A DNA stretch of 11,566 nt from positions 1 to 11,566 of the forward strand of contig KE647206.1 in NCBI GenBank assembly GCA_000447185.1, written 5' to 3'. This stretch comes from Vairimorpha apis BRL 01. Lineage: Eukaryota > Microsporidia > Nosematidae. Below, piece after piece: positions 1 to 10,351 of the stretch (position 1 is the stretch's first letter; each line of letters starts with the position of its first letter). The translations under genes were made by a program, and so were the position numbers. A model generated the notes under the pieces. It worked only from the letters and a program-made list of their open reading frames with translations, had not been told where the DNA came from and did no database searches.

Positions 1-24
1 ATAAATTAAAACAACCTAGTTCCT

Positions 25-1548
25 ATGTTGAATAATAAAAAAACCATGGAGGAAATTATAGTCGAGAGATTAAGTGAAAAACTCTCATTAATTATGTCGG
101 AAGATAAACAACCCTTGGCTAATATTAAAACTCTTAAGTATTATATAAATCTTAACAATCATTTTTCATATATAAAAAATAAACCATATATAACTTTACG
201 TGTTGATAAAAATATACCTGTAATCCACAAAAATGGATACAGCATCCCAATAAAATATGTAGAGAGAGGGAAAGCAGAGATACAGAGATTGCTCGATGAA
301 GATATTATTGAATACAGCAACTCCCTATATAATAGTCCCGCATTTTTTATCAAAAAGAAAAATAATGACTTACGATTAGTAATAAACTACCAAGAGATTA
401 ATAAATATATTCAAGACGATCCTTGAACACTCCTCAAAATAGATGAATGTCTTATTGACATAGGAAAAAACGAATACTTTAGCCAACTAGACTTAAAAAA
501 TGGTTTTAACCAAATAAGAATAAGTAAGGAATCTAGGAAATAAACAGCTTTTATGTTGCTTGGGCTCCAATATCAATACAAACGACTTCCATTTGGAATA
601 AAGCCGGGACCAAAAACGTTTCAAAGATACATTTCAGAAATATTAAAAGGAATAACCAATTGTTTCGTGTACATAGATGATATAGTAATTTATACTAAGA
701 CTATAGAAGAACACAAAAGAATTTTAGATATAATGCTAAAAAGATTGTTGGAACACGAAGTTAAGATAAATTTTGAAAAATCAAAAATTGGAATGAAGGA
801 AGTTGAAGTGTTAGGATATAGAGTCAATAATAAGGAAATCTTTCCAATATTTACGGACAAAACGTCTAAATTATTAAACAGAAACATTAAAACAAGGAAA
901 GAGGTACAAAGATTAGTGGGATTATTAAATTGGTATCGAAAATTTATACCAAATCTTTCAGAAAAAATATGCGAAATTACAAACCTGCTCAAAGGAAGAA
1001 AGGATGATAAAAAAATTACTGTAACAAGACAAATAAAAGATGAAATCAATAAATTATCTAAAATTATAGCAAATGAATCCAAACTAGATTTCCTAGATTT
1101 TTCGAAGAAGTTTACACTTGAATGTGATGCCTCTGACAAGGGTATAGGTAGTGTCTTACGACAAGAAGATAAAATTATAGGGTATTATTCTGAAAAATTA
1201 CAAGGACCGGAATTGAATTATAGTATAGTTGAAAAGGAATATTTATCCATATTTTTAGTTTTATTGCATTTTCAGCGAATCATCCAAGGAAACTATATTG
1301 AAATTTACACTGACAATAGAAATTGCAATCATGACAATAAAAAAATAACAAGCAGAATTCAGAGATGGAAATTACTCATGAATGAGTTTAGTTATAGCAT
1401 ATTTCATATACAAGGGAAAAATAATTCGGTAGCAGATGAACTATCGAGATGTTTTTTACTTAAAACAAAAAACAAGAAGGAAGAATTTAACCAATTAGTT
1501 AATGATGTATGCCAAAGAGAACGAAATGAAAAAATTAAAATAGATTAA
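25..1548 (+). pseudogene. pol: Ty3/gypsy pol: reverse transcriptase and RNase H, with two internal stops
   Basis: It would encode the polymerase that copies element RNA into DNA and the RNase H that removes the RNA strand. One frame runs throughout but is cut by TGA at 424-426 and TAA at 541-543, and ends at TAA 1546-1548. RT landmarks are the N-terminal block with NSPAFFIKKK (about 325-360), the catalytic Asp of QLDLKNGF at 490-492 (between the two stops), LPFG at 586-597 and the active-site box YIDD at 670-681. RNase H follows with its acidic residues: Asp of CDAS at 1126-1128, VEKEY around 1231, Asp of YTDN at 1312-1314 and Asp of ADELSR at 1435-1437. The ATG at 25 is only the first Met after an in-frame TAA at 7-9; the real polyprotein start lies upstream. 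The motifs make the family call secure. Only the stops, not missing motifs, disable it. Confidence 0.93.
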
Positions 1549-2509
1549 GCGAAACGAATCGTAATTGACCCAAAAGAGTATATTAATTTTCTGAAAAGGA
1601 TTCATCTAATAAGTGGGACACAGGGGGATAAATACGACATACTACAATCTAAAACGTTACTATCACATCAAAAATATTTATAAGTTAAAACAAGTAACGG
1701 AAACATGCAACGTTTGCCTAAGAATAAAATTAAGGTCGTATAAAAACAATAAAAACAACAAAATACAAGCCAAACATAAGTTGGAACGAATATCTACGGA
1801 CATATATGGGCCATTTAAATTAAAAGACTATGATTCAAATTCATTGAGAGAGACAGGATATGTATTATCAATTACTTATATATATACTAGATTCTCTAAA
1901 TTATATTTTCTAGAAAAAATTTCGTCAAATAACGTTTTAGAAAAGATTAAAACTTGGTTTAACAAATTCACTAAACCTAAATATATCATATCTGATAATG
2001 GAAAACAATTTCGAAATAAGAAAATGAAAGATTTCTTGAAAGCAAATAAGATTGAGCAAATTCTAGTACCTGAATATACTCCTTGTGCTAATGGAATTTC
2101 TGAGCGGATAAATAAGATTATCACTGAAATGCTTATTATTAATAAAGGAAAACGTATTAATGAAATACTGCAAGAAACAGAGTTTTGCATCAATAATAAC
2201 TACAATAGAATGATTAAAGCCTCTCCGGCTTCAAAGATTTATGGGTTGGACCTTTATAACATACTGAACCTACCAAATAAAGAAGAAGATAAAACAACGA
2301 TATGCAACAACACATGTAAAAGATTTAAGGTAGGTGACAGAGTGTTTAAAAGAATATTTAATAGTGAAAAGCTCGGTCCTAAATATGAATTAGTTACTAA
2401 AAGAATTACCAAAGTAGGTGATAGAGGATACTGGGTAAAATTAGACGATGAAGCTAGCTGGACCCACATAAGAAATATTAAGCTGTTAAGAGGGGGTAGT
2501 ATGTGGTAA
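1549..2509 (+). pseudogene. pol: Ty3/gypsy pol: integrase, frameshifted in its zinc-finger domain
   Basis: It would insert element DNA into the host chromosome. The N-terminal HHCC zinc finger is split between frames. Its first His (1603-1605) is in the RT frame, while its second His (1619-1621) and both Cys (1706-1708, 1715-1717) are in the next frame, so a one-base shift lies at about 1606-1612. The catalytic triad is complete: Asp 1799-1801, Asp 1994-1996 (in SDNGKQF) and Glu 2102-2104 (in GISERIN). The spacing D-x64-D-x35-E is right for retroviral-type integrases. The C-terminal part has VGDRVF and KLGPKYE, resembling the GPY/F module of Ty3/gypsy integrases, and ends at TAA 2507-2509. 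There is no true start here; this was part of a polyprotein. The stop at 1546 and the frameshift both separate it from RT. Confidence 0.93.
2488..2496 (+). promoter_or_regulatory. Candidate polypurine tract (plus-strand primer)
   Basis: The nine purines AAGAGGGGG lie a few codons before the integrase stop. LTR retrotransposons prime plus-strand DNA from such a tract immediately 5' of the 3' LTR, and the LTR usually begins with TG. A TG occurs at 2502-2503. No second LTR is in the window for comparison, so the assignment rests on position and base content only. Confidence 0.45.
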
Positions 2510-2721
2510 AATAACTGCCGCATTATTTAATTTATCATTTCATTTTATCGTTTCATTTATTTTTTAATCTATTCAGAATTTCTAGAAAAATAAAAGTATA
2601 AATTGACTGACCTTCATATAGGATGGACAGAAGAAGCAAGACAGAAAGGACTAACAACCCCAATAAATATTTTAAACCTAAACATTTATCCTGTAAAACT
2701 ATGTCTATATTAGAAAATTAC
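2510..2721. other. Non-coding stretch after pol; possible start of a 3' LTR
   Basis: No gene is supported here. If the purine tract at 2488-2496 is real, a 3' LTR should begin close to 2502 and occupy this stretch. A TATA-like AAAAGTATAAA lies near 2591-2601, but I see no matching LTR copy, no clear terminal CA and no target-site duplication. A short run TTTCATTTTATCGTTTCATTT repeats TTTCATTT twice around 2536-2558. Confidence 0.4.
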
Positions 2722-3129
2722 TTAAGTGCTGGACTCCTTCCAGGGAGTCGCACCACATGACCCTCCCTTCTTGGGTATGCATTTATAACATCTAACTGCT
2801 TCCCTTACAGCTTCGGCCATACTTGTCCACATTTTAGCTTTATCCTGCTCTTCCTTTTGTCTTATGGCCTCCTTTTAAACCTCTTCTTCTAATATCTCTA
2901 CCAGTTTCTGGTACTCATCTTTTCTCCCTATTCTTTCCACCATAAAGTCTCTTAAATTGTCACTTCCTTCATCAAATATGTGACGCTTTATATAAATAGG
3001 TTCTATATCCTCCAACTCCAACCTGTAAATAATTCTTCTCACTTCACTTAACATTTTTTTGGACTCTTGACCATAGTCATCACTTGCTGACTCTCGATTT
3101 GGTATCGCCCCCATGTCTTTATTTATCAT
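2722..3129 (-). pseudogene. Broken charged ORF with Cys-x2-Cys near its end, possibly a gag fragment
   Basis: From ATG at 3129 the frame gives 84 codons to TAA (2875-2877), then stays open for 50 more codons to TAA (2722-2724). The first part is rich in charged residues, with DNLRDFMVERIGRKDEYQK followed by a Glu-rich helix; after the stop come a Lys/Glu/Gln stretch and RCYKC. Cys are at residues 114, 117 and 125, giving C-x2-C-x7-C, which resembles a damaged retroviral-type zinc knuckle (normally C-x2-C-x4-H-x4-C) but lacks the His. A capsid-like helical region followed by a knuckle would fit the end of a Gag protein; that is inference. It faces the pol copy to its left, so it belongs either to another inverted fragment or to an antisense ORF of the same element. 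Composition is clearly less A/T than the sequence beyond 3135, so it is not random desert sequence. Confidence 0.4.
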
Positions 3130-3134
3130 AATGA

Positions 3135-3699
3135 GGGGTTAGAATTATTCAAATATATAACAAATAATAATATAAACGACAATAATTTATGTAAAATTAT
3201 TTAAAATCTTAAAACAAAAAAGTTTTTATAATAAATAATACAAAATAATTTAAAAAATTTGGTAAGTCTAAATATAAAAATTTATGATATCTAAATTATT
3301 TAATCATATAATACAATAATAATAAATGTATTTTTTAAAGTTAAAGCAATATTAGTTTAATGTACAATCATAATAATTTTTTTTACAGTTTTTTATGAAT
3401 CTAATCATTAAATATATTTTGTGATTTAATTATCACAACAGTACTTAATATATTTTATATTCTAATAATAATTTATTTTAAATAATAATTTCAAGCTACA
3501 ACACAACGAGATGAAATATGAGAATAATAAAACATATAATTAATTACAAAAATATTATAGAAAAAAAGTACAAATAAAATTCGTCAATAAAAACATTACA
3601 TATTCTGTATTTTAATCACAATAAATATTTTAAATTTATATTATTATTAGCAAAAAAGTTGCAAAAAATACAATTTAAAACCAAAACAAATAATAAATA
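3135..3699. other. A/T desert, no gene seen
   Basis: Composition changes abruptly at about 3135-3140 to nearly pure A/T with A exceeding T. Stops occur in all frames. Because the relic that follows is colinear with pol from about 3700, this stretch could be the still more eroded 5' side of that relic, but I could not align it with confidence to positions 1-300. Confidence 0.5.
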
Positions 3700-5660
3700 T
3701 CAATAGAAGCGCAACAAAAAATAATTGAATATAAATTAAGGAAGGTTATACATTTCATATTTAAACAAAATAAAAATGCTTGTATAAGACAATGAATGGT
3801 TTTGTGAAATCGTGAGCAATATATTTATGACTAAATTAAATTAGAAAAATTAAAGTTAACATAAGTAAAGACAGTTATACAAAAACGAGAACTAAATTTT
3901 GTTAGATATTAAACATAATCTTCTAGTAAAACAAATTGCTTTAAATAAAAAATCATACATATATTACCACGGCGAAAGAAGAACAAAGAACATTAAAATA
4001 TAATAGATGTTGTATTAAAAATTATTAAGACATAAGTTAAGATCAATTTTGACAAATTAAAAATTAGATTGAAGGAGATAAAAGTTCTGGAATATAAAGT
4101 AAAAAATAGAGGAACTTAATCAATTTTTACCGATTTAACTTTTAAACTATTAGGTAAAAATATAAAAACACAAAAAATATACAAAAACTAGTTGAATTAC
4201 TTAGCTGGAGAGAAATTTTATTTTAAATTTATATGATAAAATCATCATAATTACGGACCTGCTTAATTGTATCAGTTAATAAAAAGATATTATTAAATAA
4301 CAATAAAAATTTAGGAAAACTATTAACGAAGAATTAAAGCATATTGTTTTAGTTCTTATTAGAATCTTATATACGAATTTAATGTTTTTGATAGAGAAAT
4401 GTGTATTGTCTAAAAAATGAAATAAAATATTAATATATTATTCTAAAAATTATGACAAACATATATGAAACATAACATAGAAAAAATAAATTATTTAAAT
4501 ATTTTAATAATATAACTGCATTTAAAACGAATTATTTATAGAAAACTACATATGAATGTTAAATAATATTAAAAAATATTATATGACCATAAAAAATTGT
4601 AATATAGTATTCATCACACATAAAAAAAATAATCATATGATAAATGAATTTTTTTATCACTAACAATATAAAACAAAAATTTTAAAATTAAAAAAATATA
4701 TAATTTTTGTTAAAGAAAATAAAACATTTAATTAAAATTTTATAATAGAATTTATTTTTAATAAAAACAAGTACTTTAAAATTTATTTTAATTAATACAT
4801 TTATTATTGAACATAGAGTTATAAATATAGCATATTACAATAGTAAAAAATATATATATATAAATTAATTAAACGAGCAAATGAAATATGCAATATTTAT
4901 TTAAAATTAAAGTAAAATTATATAAAAACAACATTAGCAATAAAATAACAACTATTTAATTTTAAGATAAAATCTATAGATACTTATAAATTGAATTTGA
5001 AAAATATTATAATTCAAATTATCTGAGCGAGATATGTGATACATTATATTTATACAACTGAAATATTTAATTGGATTTTTAAAAATGTAATTTTTTATAA
5101 AGATTTTACCTTAAACGTTAAAAGAAATTAATAAGTGGAATTAAAATTTAAAAACTTATAATATATTTCTAAACTAAAAACATTTTAAAATATTAAATAA
5201 AAGAGTTTATTAGATTAAATTGATAAATAATTATTAGTTTCATATAAACTATGATAAAAAGCATTTTTACAAGAATAAATAAAATTATTTCTTTAATGTT
5301 AATTATTAACAGAGAAAATCTATGATTGAAAATATTTAATAAACATAAATTTTATAAATAACAATTAAAATATTTTGATATATGTTTCTAAGAAAAAATG
5401 TCTATGAAAAGATTTTAATAATGTAATTAATTTTTGTCATAAGATAATTTAAATATACACATATGTATATTAATTAATGTACAATATACAAAACAGGAGA
5501 CACAATATATAAACAACAAATGGAATGTAATAAATTAGATTTAAAATATGAAATAAAAACAAAATAAAAATACAGATTCAGCGATAAAACCTATGTATAC
5601 TTTGAATTATATTATCATATTAATGACTTTACATTCAATCAAAAAAATTAAATAAAAATT
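3700..5660 (+). mobile_element. Second, heavily decayed Ty3/gypsy pol copy hidden in the A/T desert
   Basis: By-eye alignment with the first pol copy gives a colinear chain. Pairs (copy 1 : here) are 302-380 : 3720-3789 (RT N-terminal block); 495-511 : 3790-3806 (around RT motif A); 755-834 : 4031-4110 (RT after YIDD; I count 59 of 80 bases identical without gaps); 973-990 : 4247-4264; 1170-1200 : 4421-4452 (RNase H); 1700-1732 : 4883-4915 (integrase zinc finger); 2102-2145 : 5272-5312 (integrase catalytic Glu region); 2331-2445 : 5494-5609 (integrase C-terminus). Conceptual translation around 4037-4105 still gives VKINFDKLKI and EYKVKN in the expected place. Stops and frameshifts occur throughout, so it is dead. 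About 110 bases are missing at 3789/3790, and one zinc-finger Cys codon has become Tyr. Order, strand and spacing together make chance similarity of A/T-rich DNA unlikely. Confidence 0.8.
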
Positions 5661-8600
5661 AAATAAATTATTTGTGCTATATATAATTAACTTTCTAGTT
5701 ATATATTTATAAATTATAAAAAACAAGTAATATTTAAATTTTTTTGTGTATGTATAATTTGATATAATATAACACTTTAGTTTAAAACTTATATTTATAT
5801 AATGTTAGTTAAAGTATATGTGAAAATATTTAAGCTAAAAAAATTGAAAGTCAAAGGACATTTTAAATACATTTTATTTTTTAATTTTTGAAATAAAAGA
5901 AATAAAGTTTGTAAATTATATGAGAAATATTTCACATTTATTTTTTTATTTTAAAATTATTTTTAAATGCGCTTTTCCAAAATTAAAGTAATCAAAATAT
6001 TTTCTAATAAAAAATTGAATTTATAAAATTTAATACTTATCAAAAAATAAATACCTAATATGATATGAAGCTTAAATATTTATAAACATTCTTATGTACA
6101 TTTTCTGTAATTTAAGATTTTAAGATATTAAAAATTTAACTTTATATTATTTTATATTAACTTATATATAGTAAATTTTGCATATGTAGAATTTCATATA
6201 TGTTATCTGATTTCATTTCATTTAAATTTTTAAAAACTCAAGGTATTCTTATCTTTAATTTTTATAATTTTATATATTATTTTATTTTTATATTTCATAA
6301 CATTAACAAAAACCCATTAAACTTTTTAAATGGATTTCAATTATAAATTACTTTTTTTTACAACAATTCTTATTATAAAAAATACATGTTAAGTAAAGTT
6401 AAATTTTTAAAATTGAAGCAAATTAAAATTTTATATACTTTTAGTTAAATTATTTTTTGAATATCATCTATCATTAATTTTCACTCAAAATCATGTTTAA
6501 GTAAAAATATATTGTTTTCAGTTGAACTTACAGAATAGATATAGTTATTAAAAAAATTAAATTTTTTAAAATTACATATTATTAGATTTTTTTAAAATAT
6601 TATATATGTACATTTTAATAATTTTAAAAGAATTTTTTAATATTAGTTATTAAATTATTTAATAACATTAATTGTGGATTTAGTAAATCAATATGGTTTT
6701 TTAAAATTCAAAAATTATTATAATTTATCACTATATCAAAAGATTATTAATATATTTATAGTTTTATACATAACTATTATAATATTATTTGTTAATATAA
6801 TTTATTCATTATGTGTAATATTATATTTATTAAAAATTTTTAGAAAATAAGTTTTAATGTATTGAAAAGAATAGTTAACAATAAATATGTAAATTTATAA
6901 AATAATGTCGTTTGTTTAAAGATTTTATAAATTGAATCAAATAAATAAATGTGTGAGATAAATTTTTTTGTTTATTTTACATTTGTATTTTTTTAAAACG
7001 TCTTTATTAGTTTAAATAGTAAGAATATATAGAACATATTGTTTTAAAGCTTTTTTAAATTTAATTTAATACAAAGTCTAACATTTTTTAGTAAAAGTAA
7101 CTATATGATTAAAAGTTTATTTAGATTGTTTTAAAGAAAAGTTACACATCGCCATTAGAAAAAACAATATTGTTTTTATAATAATCAACATTCTTCTTAA
7201 GATTGTTGAATTAATGATGATAAATGTAAACGTTATTGATTTATTTTTAACTTCAATTCAACATAATACGGTTTGAAATAAAAACTTTTTGATATTTTTC
7301 ATTCTTAAAATTTTTTTATTTAGAATATAATATTTGTTTTTACAAAAATTTATATGTATTTTATATATTCATTGCCATTAATTTCGATCTTTTAAAATCA
7401 CGATTTAATATTATATTATTTTATTTTTTGATTATGTTTTATAATATTATGTTAATTTGACTTTTTAAATATCTTGTAGGTTAGTTTTTCATAAATGTAA
7501 TATTTGAATATAATTTTTTTTTGTTTTGTTAAAAATAAAAGTATATTTAAAAATATTATTATTATTTTTAAATAATTTAAACAGATCAAGTTTTTTAATA
7601 CTATTGTATATTTATAAAATATAATTTTATTTATTATCATTTTAACTTACATAATTAATTTATTTTATGTTTATATTTTATTTTTTTAACATGCTTTAAT
7701 TTTTTTAAATTGATTGAAATGCTTTTAATCACACATAAAATTAAATAATTCAAAATTTTTTATTTATTTTAAATTTATATATAATTAATTTATAATTTCG
7801 AACAAATAGTTGGAATTGATTATATGATATACAACATAATAATAAAAGTGATTTTTCTGTATGTTTTAAATATATACATAATTTATTTTTAAAAATTTTA
7901 TTATTTTAGAATAACTCTATTAATTTAATGTTTAATTACAACTTTTTTCAAATACATCACAAGTTTCAAAATTCTACTTTTTTACGTCTATAATTAATTT
8001 TTGATATGTTTTAAAATTTTTAAGTATTTAAATAATTATAAGCATAGTAAATTCATAAAGTAAAACAAAATTAAAATTACTTCATCTAAAAAAATTTCTC
8101 TTATTTTCTTCAAGCCAAGTATATTCATAAAAAAGAAAAATGTATCACTCATATATTAAGTTTATAAATGTATTGTAGTTTTACAAGCATTTTAAGATTA
8201 ATATAAAATTTTATTATGTGATAATTATATTACATATATTACATCAAAACTTTTTATTCTAAATTATCAATTAAAATTAATTAAAGTTAAAATTGAAAAT
8301 TTTATAACAAATTATTTTCAGTTAAATGTTAATAATCGTCTTATATAAAAAACATAAATTTTGTTTTTTTTAAACTCATGATTTTTTTACTTTGACATTC
8401 GCTGTATCGCAATAACTGCACATTTTTTGAAATTAAATAAAAGAATTAATATTGATAATTTAAAAAATGAATTACATTGTAAATATCATTTTGCGTTAAA
8501 TGAATTTTATATAAAACTTATCTGTAAAAAAGTTTATCATTTAAAAATTTTTGTTTTTTGACATCAACAAATTTATAAATAAAATATTTTTAAAATATAA

Positions 8601-9255
8601 AACAATTTTATATAACTTATATACTACCATCATTAAAAATCATATGATGATTTTTTATAACCAAGTATTAGATAAATTATTTTTATTTGTAGTTCTATTA
8701 TATTTATTACTTTTTATTCAAAAACTATAAATAAAATATTTTTTATACATTATAAATAAAATGTATTTTTTATTGTTTATAAATATTTTCAATGAGAATG
8801 TATTATGTATTTATCAATTAAATTTTTGTAAAGTGTCTTTTTATATGTATAATTTTTATTTTCTTTTAAATTTTAATATATTAATATTTTAAGTCGATTT
8901 GAAATATTAAAAAGAGTTTTAAGAATTTAAATATTATAATCATTTCTATATTTCTTATTTTAGATGTTTAAATTAAATATTAAATTTAACATTCTTTAAA
9001 AATATTTCAACAATACATATATATTGAGATGATTATGTACATAAACTTACTAAAAATGTATAATAATACAGTTTAATTTTGTAAATATTCTATGAATGTT
9101 TTTTTTAAAATTTAGAATCTTTTTTCTTAATGTAAAAAAAAATGAAAATTAATTAGGATATATTGTTCTTGCATTAATTTATATATTGTCACAATTAGAT
9201 AAAGAACTATATTTATAAATATCAAATTATTTTCCTTAATAATTTATTCATATTC
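5661..9255. other. A/T desert without recognisable genes
   Basis: No credible reading frame or RNA gene is visible. Long runs of A and T dominate. Above about 5.8 kb T outnumbers A in most lines (for example 36 T to 18 A at 8821-8880), whereas in the relic to the left A outnumbers T (32 to 20 at 4861-4920). That would fit decayed sequence of the opposite orientation, but none of my reverse-complement comparisons with pol was convincing. The longest open frame (minus strand, 7452-7640) is low-complexity Ile/Leu/Lys and is not a gene. Confidence 0.6.
8726..8773. repeat. Short imperfect tandem duplication
   Basis: TATAAATAAAAT followed by ATTTTTTAT occurs at 8726-8750 and again from 8751 with a two-base insertion. 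A similar core lies at 8574-8592. Low sequence complexity makes replication slippage the simplest explanation. Confidence 0.4.
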
Positions 9256-9500
9256 TGTAGTGTGTTCGACACTTCGCTCTTACATAAAAGACTCTTTGTG
9301 TTTATTTTAACACTCTGGTTTAAACAAATGCTAGTGTTTTGCTGTTTCTATTAAAATTATTCTTGTATTTTTGTGAAATGTTGTTACTTTTTACTCTCAT
9401 CTCATAACGTATGTTATAATTTAAGTTTTATATCCAATATTGCAAAGCAGCAGATCATATTTATGCTCTTTTCGGTTTTCACGGCTCGCATGTTATTAAA
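9256..9500. other. Higher-complexity island, possible old LTR
   Basis: This stretch stands out from the A/T background, with TGTAGTGTGTTCGACACTTC at its left edge and TTTTCGGTTTTCACGGCTCG near its right side. It opens with TG, has a TATA-like ACATAAAAG at 9282-9290 and contains no protein-coding frame of note. LTRs have this character: TG at the start, promoter-like content and no ORF. I could not find its right boundary, a paired copy or a target-site duplication. It could equally be a remnant of a host regulatory region or of another element. Confidence 0.3.
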
Positions 9501-10351
9501 ACTGGTAATTTCAAAAAATAATTAAAATAATTATATTTATTTTATAGATTATAAATACAATAGATTTATTAGAGATGCATTCCTGTAAAAAATGATTTCA
9601 AATTTTTAGGTTTATCTAAACCATAGTTAAGGCAAAATAAATAATCGGTATATCTTAAAACTTTATTATGCCTACTTATTTAGTCGTGTGACAACATTCT
9701 ATCACTCTATCTAGACACTGGTCTAAGATTTTGTATTTGTTCATACAATGAAGAAATTGAAATTTTTACAATTTTACCATAATTTATTTTTATATTTTAA
9801 TGCCTTAAAATCTTGTATAATAATATTTAATATTTTTTTACAGTTATATTCTAATTCTAATAGATTATTGAATTTTAATCATAATAATCAAATATAGTTA
9901 ATTTTTTTATAAATTTAGAAAATCAATTGATTTAATTGATTCGAAGTAAAATTTTAAATTATATTTAACTTGATTGTAAATTAATCTTTCTAAAAACGCA
10001 GTTAAAAAGCAAAATATTGATAGTTTGTTCTTTTTAATTTGTATATAATATCATTTCAAAATTTTAGAATTTTAATTGTTTTAATTTAAAAAACGATCTA
10101 TTAAGCCATAAGTTATTTATGTTTATATTAATATTTAATAAAATTTACTGTAAATTATCATGATCTGCTATAGGTTGTTTTTTAATTTATATGCACAATA
10201 AGCATTAGACGATTAAAGATCAGTTGAAACCAAATTTACAGTTAATCATTTTCTTTATACTTGTTGGTTTTAATTCATTAAAATTTTATTTTGTATATTA
10301 TAATTTAAATAAATATATAAAGAAGACGTATTTTATTTTTCACCATCATGT
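9501..10351. other. A/T desert flanking the piggyBac insertion
   Basis: No gene is seen. A slightly more complex patch at 9684-9735 (around GTCGTGTGACAACATTC and TAGACACTGGTCTAAG) has no recognisable content. A perfect palindrome AATCAATTGATT at 9921-9932 is unremarkable in this composition. The stretch ends at the TTAA where the piggyBac element begins. Confidence 0.5.

Larger units (their letters stand above)
1..2510 (+). mobile_element. Ty3/gypsy LTR retrotransposon, pol portion (partial, defective)
   Basis: This is the 3' part of a Ty3/gypsy (Metaviridae-type) retrotransposon. The domain order reverse transcriptase, RNase H, integrase is seen directly and is the order known for this group; in Ty1/copia integrase comes first. 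The protease and gag regions would lie to the left of the window, and no 5' LTR or primer-binding site is visible. A purine tract at 2488-2496 overlaps the integrase stop region, as is usual just upstream of a 3' LTR, but I could not delimit an LTR. Three in-frame stops (424, 541, 1546) and one frameshift near 1606-1612 make this copy non-autonomous. A much more decayed relative lies downstream at about 3700-5660 in the same orientation. Confidence 0.93.

Noticed and set aside
690..1139. Minus-strand open frame of 149 codons opposite RT
   Set aside because: It is a shadow of the RT/RNase H frame, which has clear catalytic motifs on the + strand. The frames at 159-353, 1876-2193 and 2254-2523 are rejected for the same reason.
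1613..1615. GTG as a start codon for a separate integrase gene
   Set aside because: Integrase is made as part of a polyprotein, and the frame simply opens after a frameshift inside the zinc finger, whose first His is in the upstream frame.
2623..2760. Plus-strand ORF of 45 codons between pol and the antisense frame
   Set aside because: It is short, partly overlaps the antisense gag-like frame, and has no recognisable motif.
4850..4862. Short TA dinucleotide run
   Set aside because: Too short to be a meaningful microsatellite in this composition.
6440..6490. ATCATCTAT on the + strand, reverse complement of an RT active-site-like word
   Set aside because: The sequence around it does not align with RT beyond what A/T-rich DNA gives by chance.
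6900..6960. Reverse-complement word ACAAACGACATTATTT resembling the RT stretch before LPFG
   Set aside because: Flanks on both sides failed to continue the alignment colinearly.
7452..7640. Minus-strand open frame of 62 codons
   Set aside because: It is low-complexity Ile/Leu/Lys/Phe from A/T runs, with no motif; expected by chance in such DNA.
8394..8440. TTGACATTCGCTGTAT resembles TCGACACTTCGCTCTTA of the 9256 island; the reverse strand also gives a Cys-x2-Cys codon pattern
   Set aside because: The similarity stops after about 16 bases, and the Cys pattern has no supporting residues around it.
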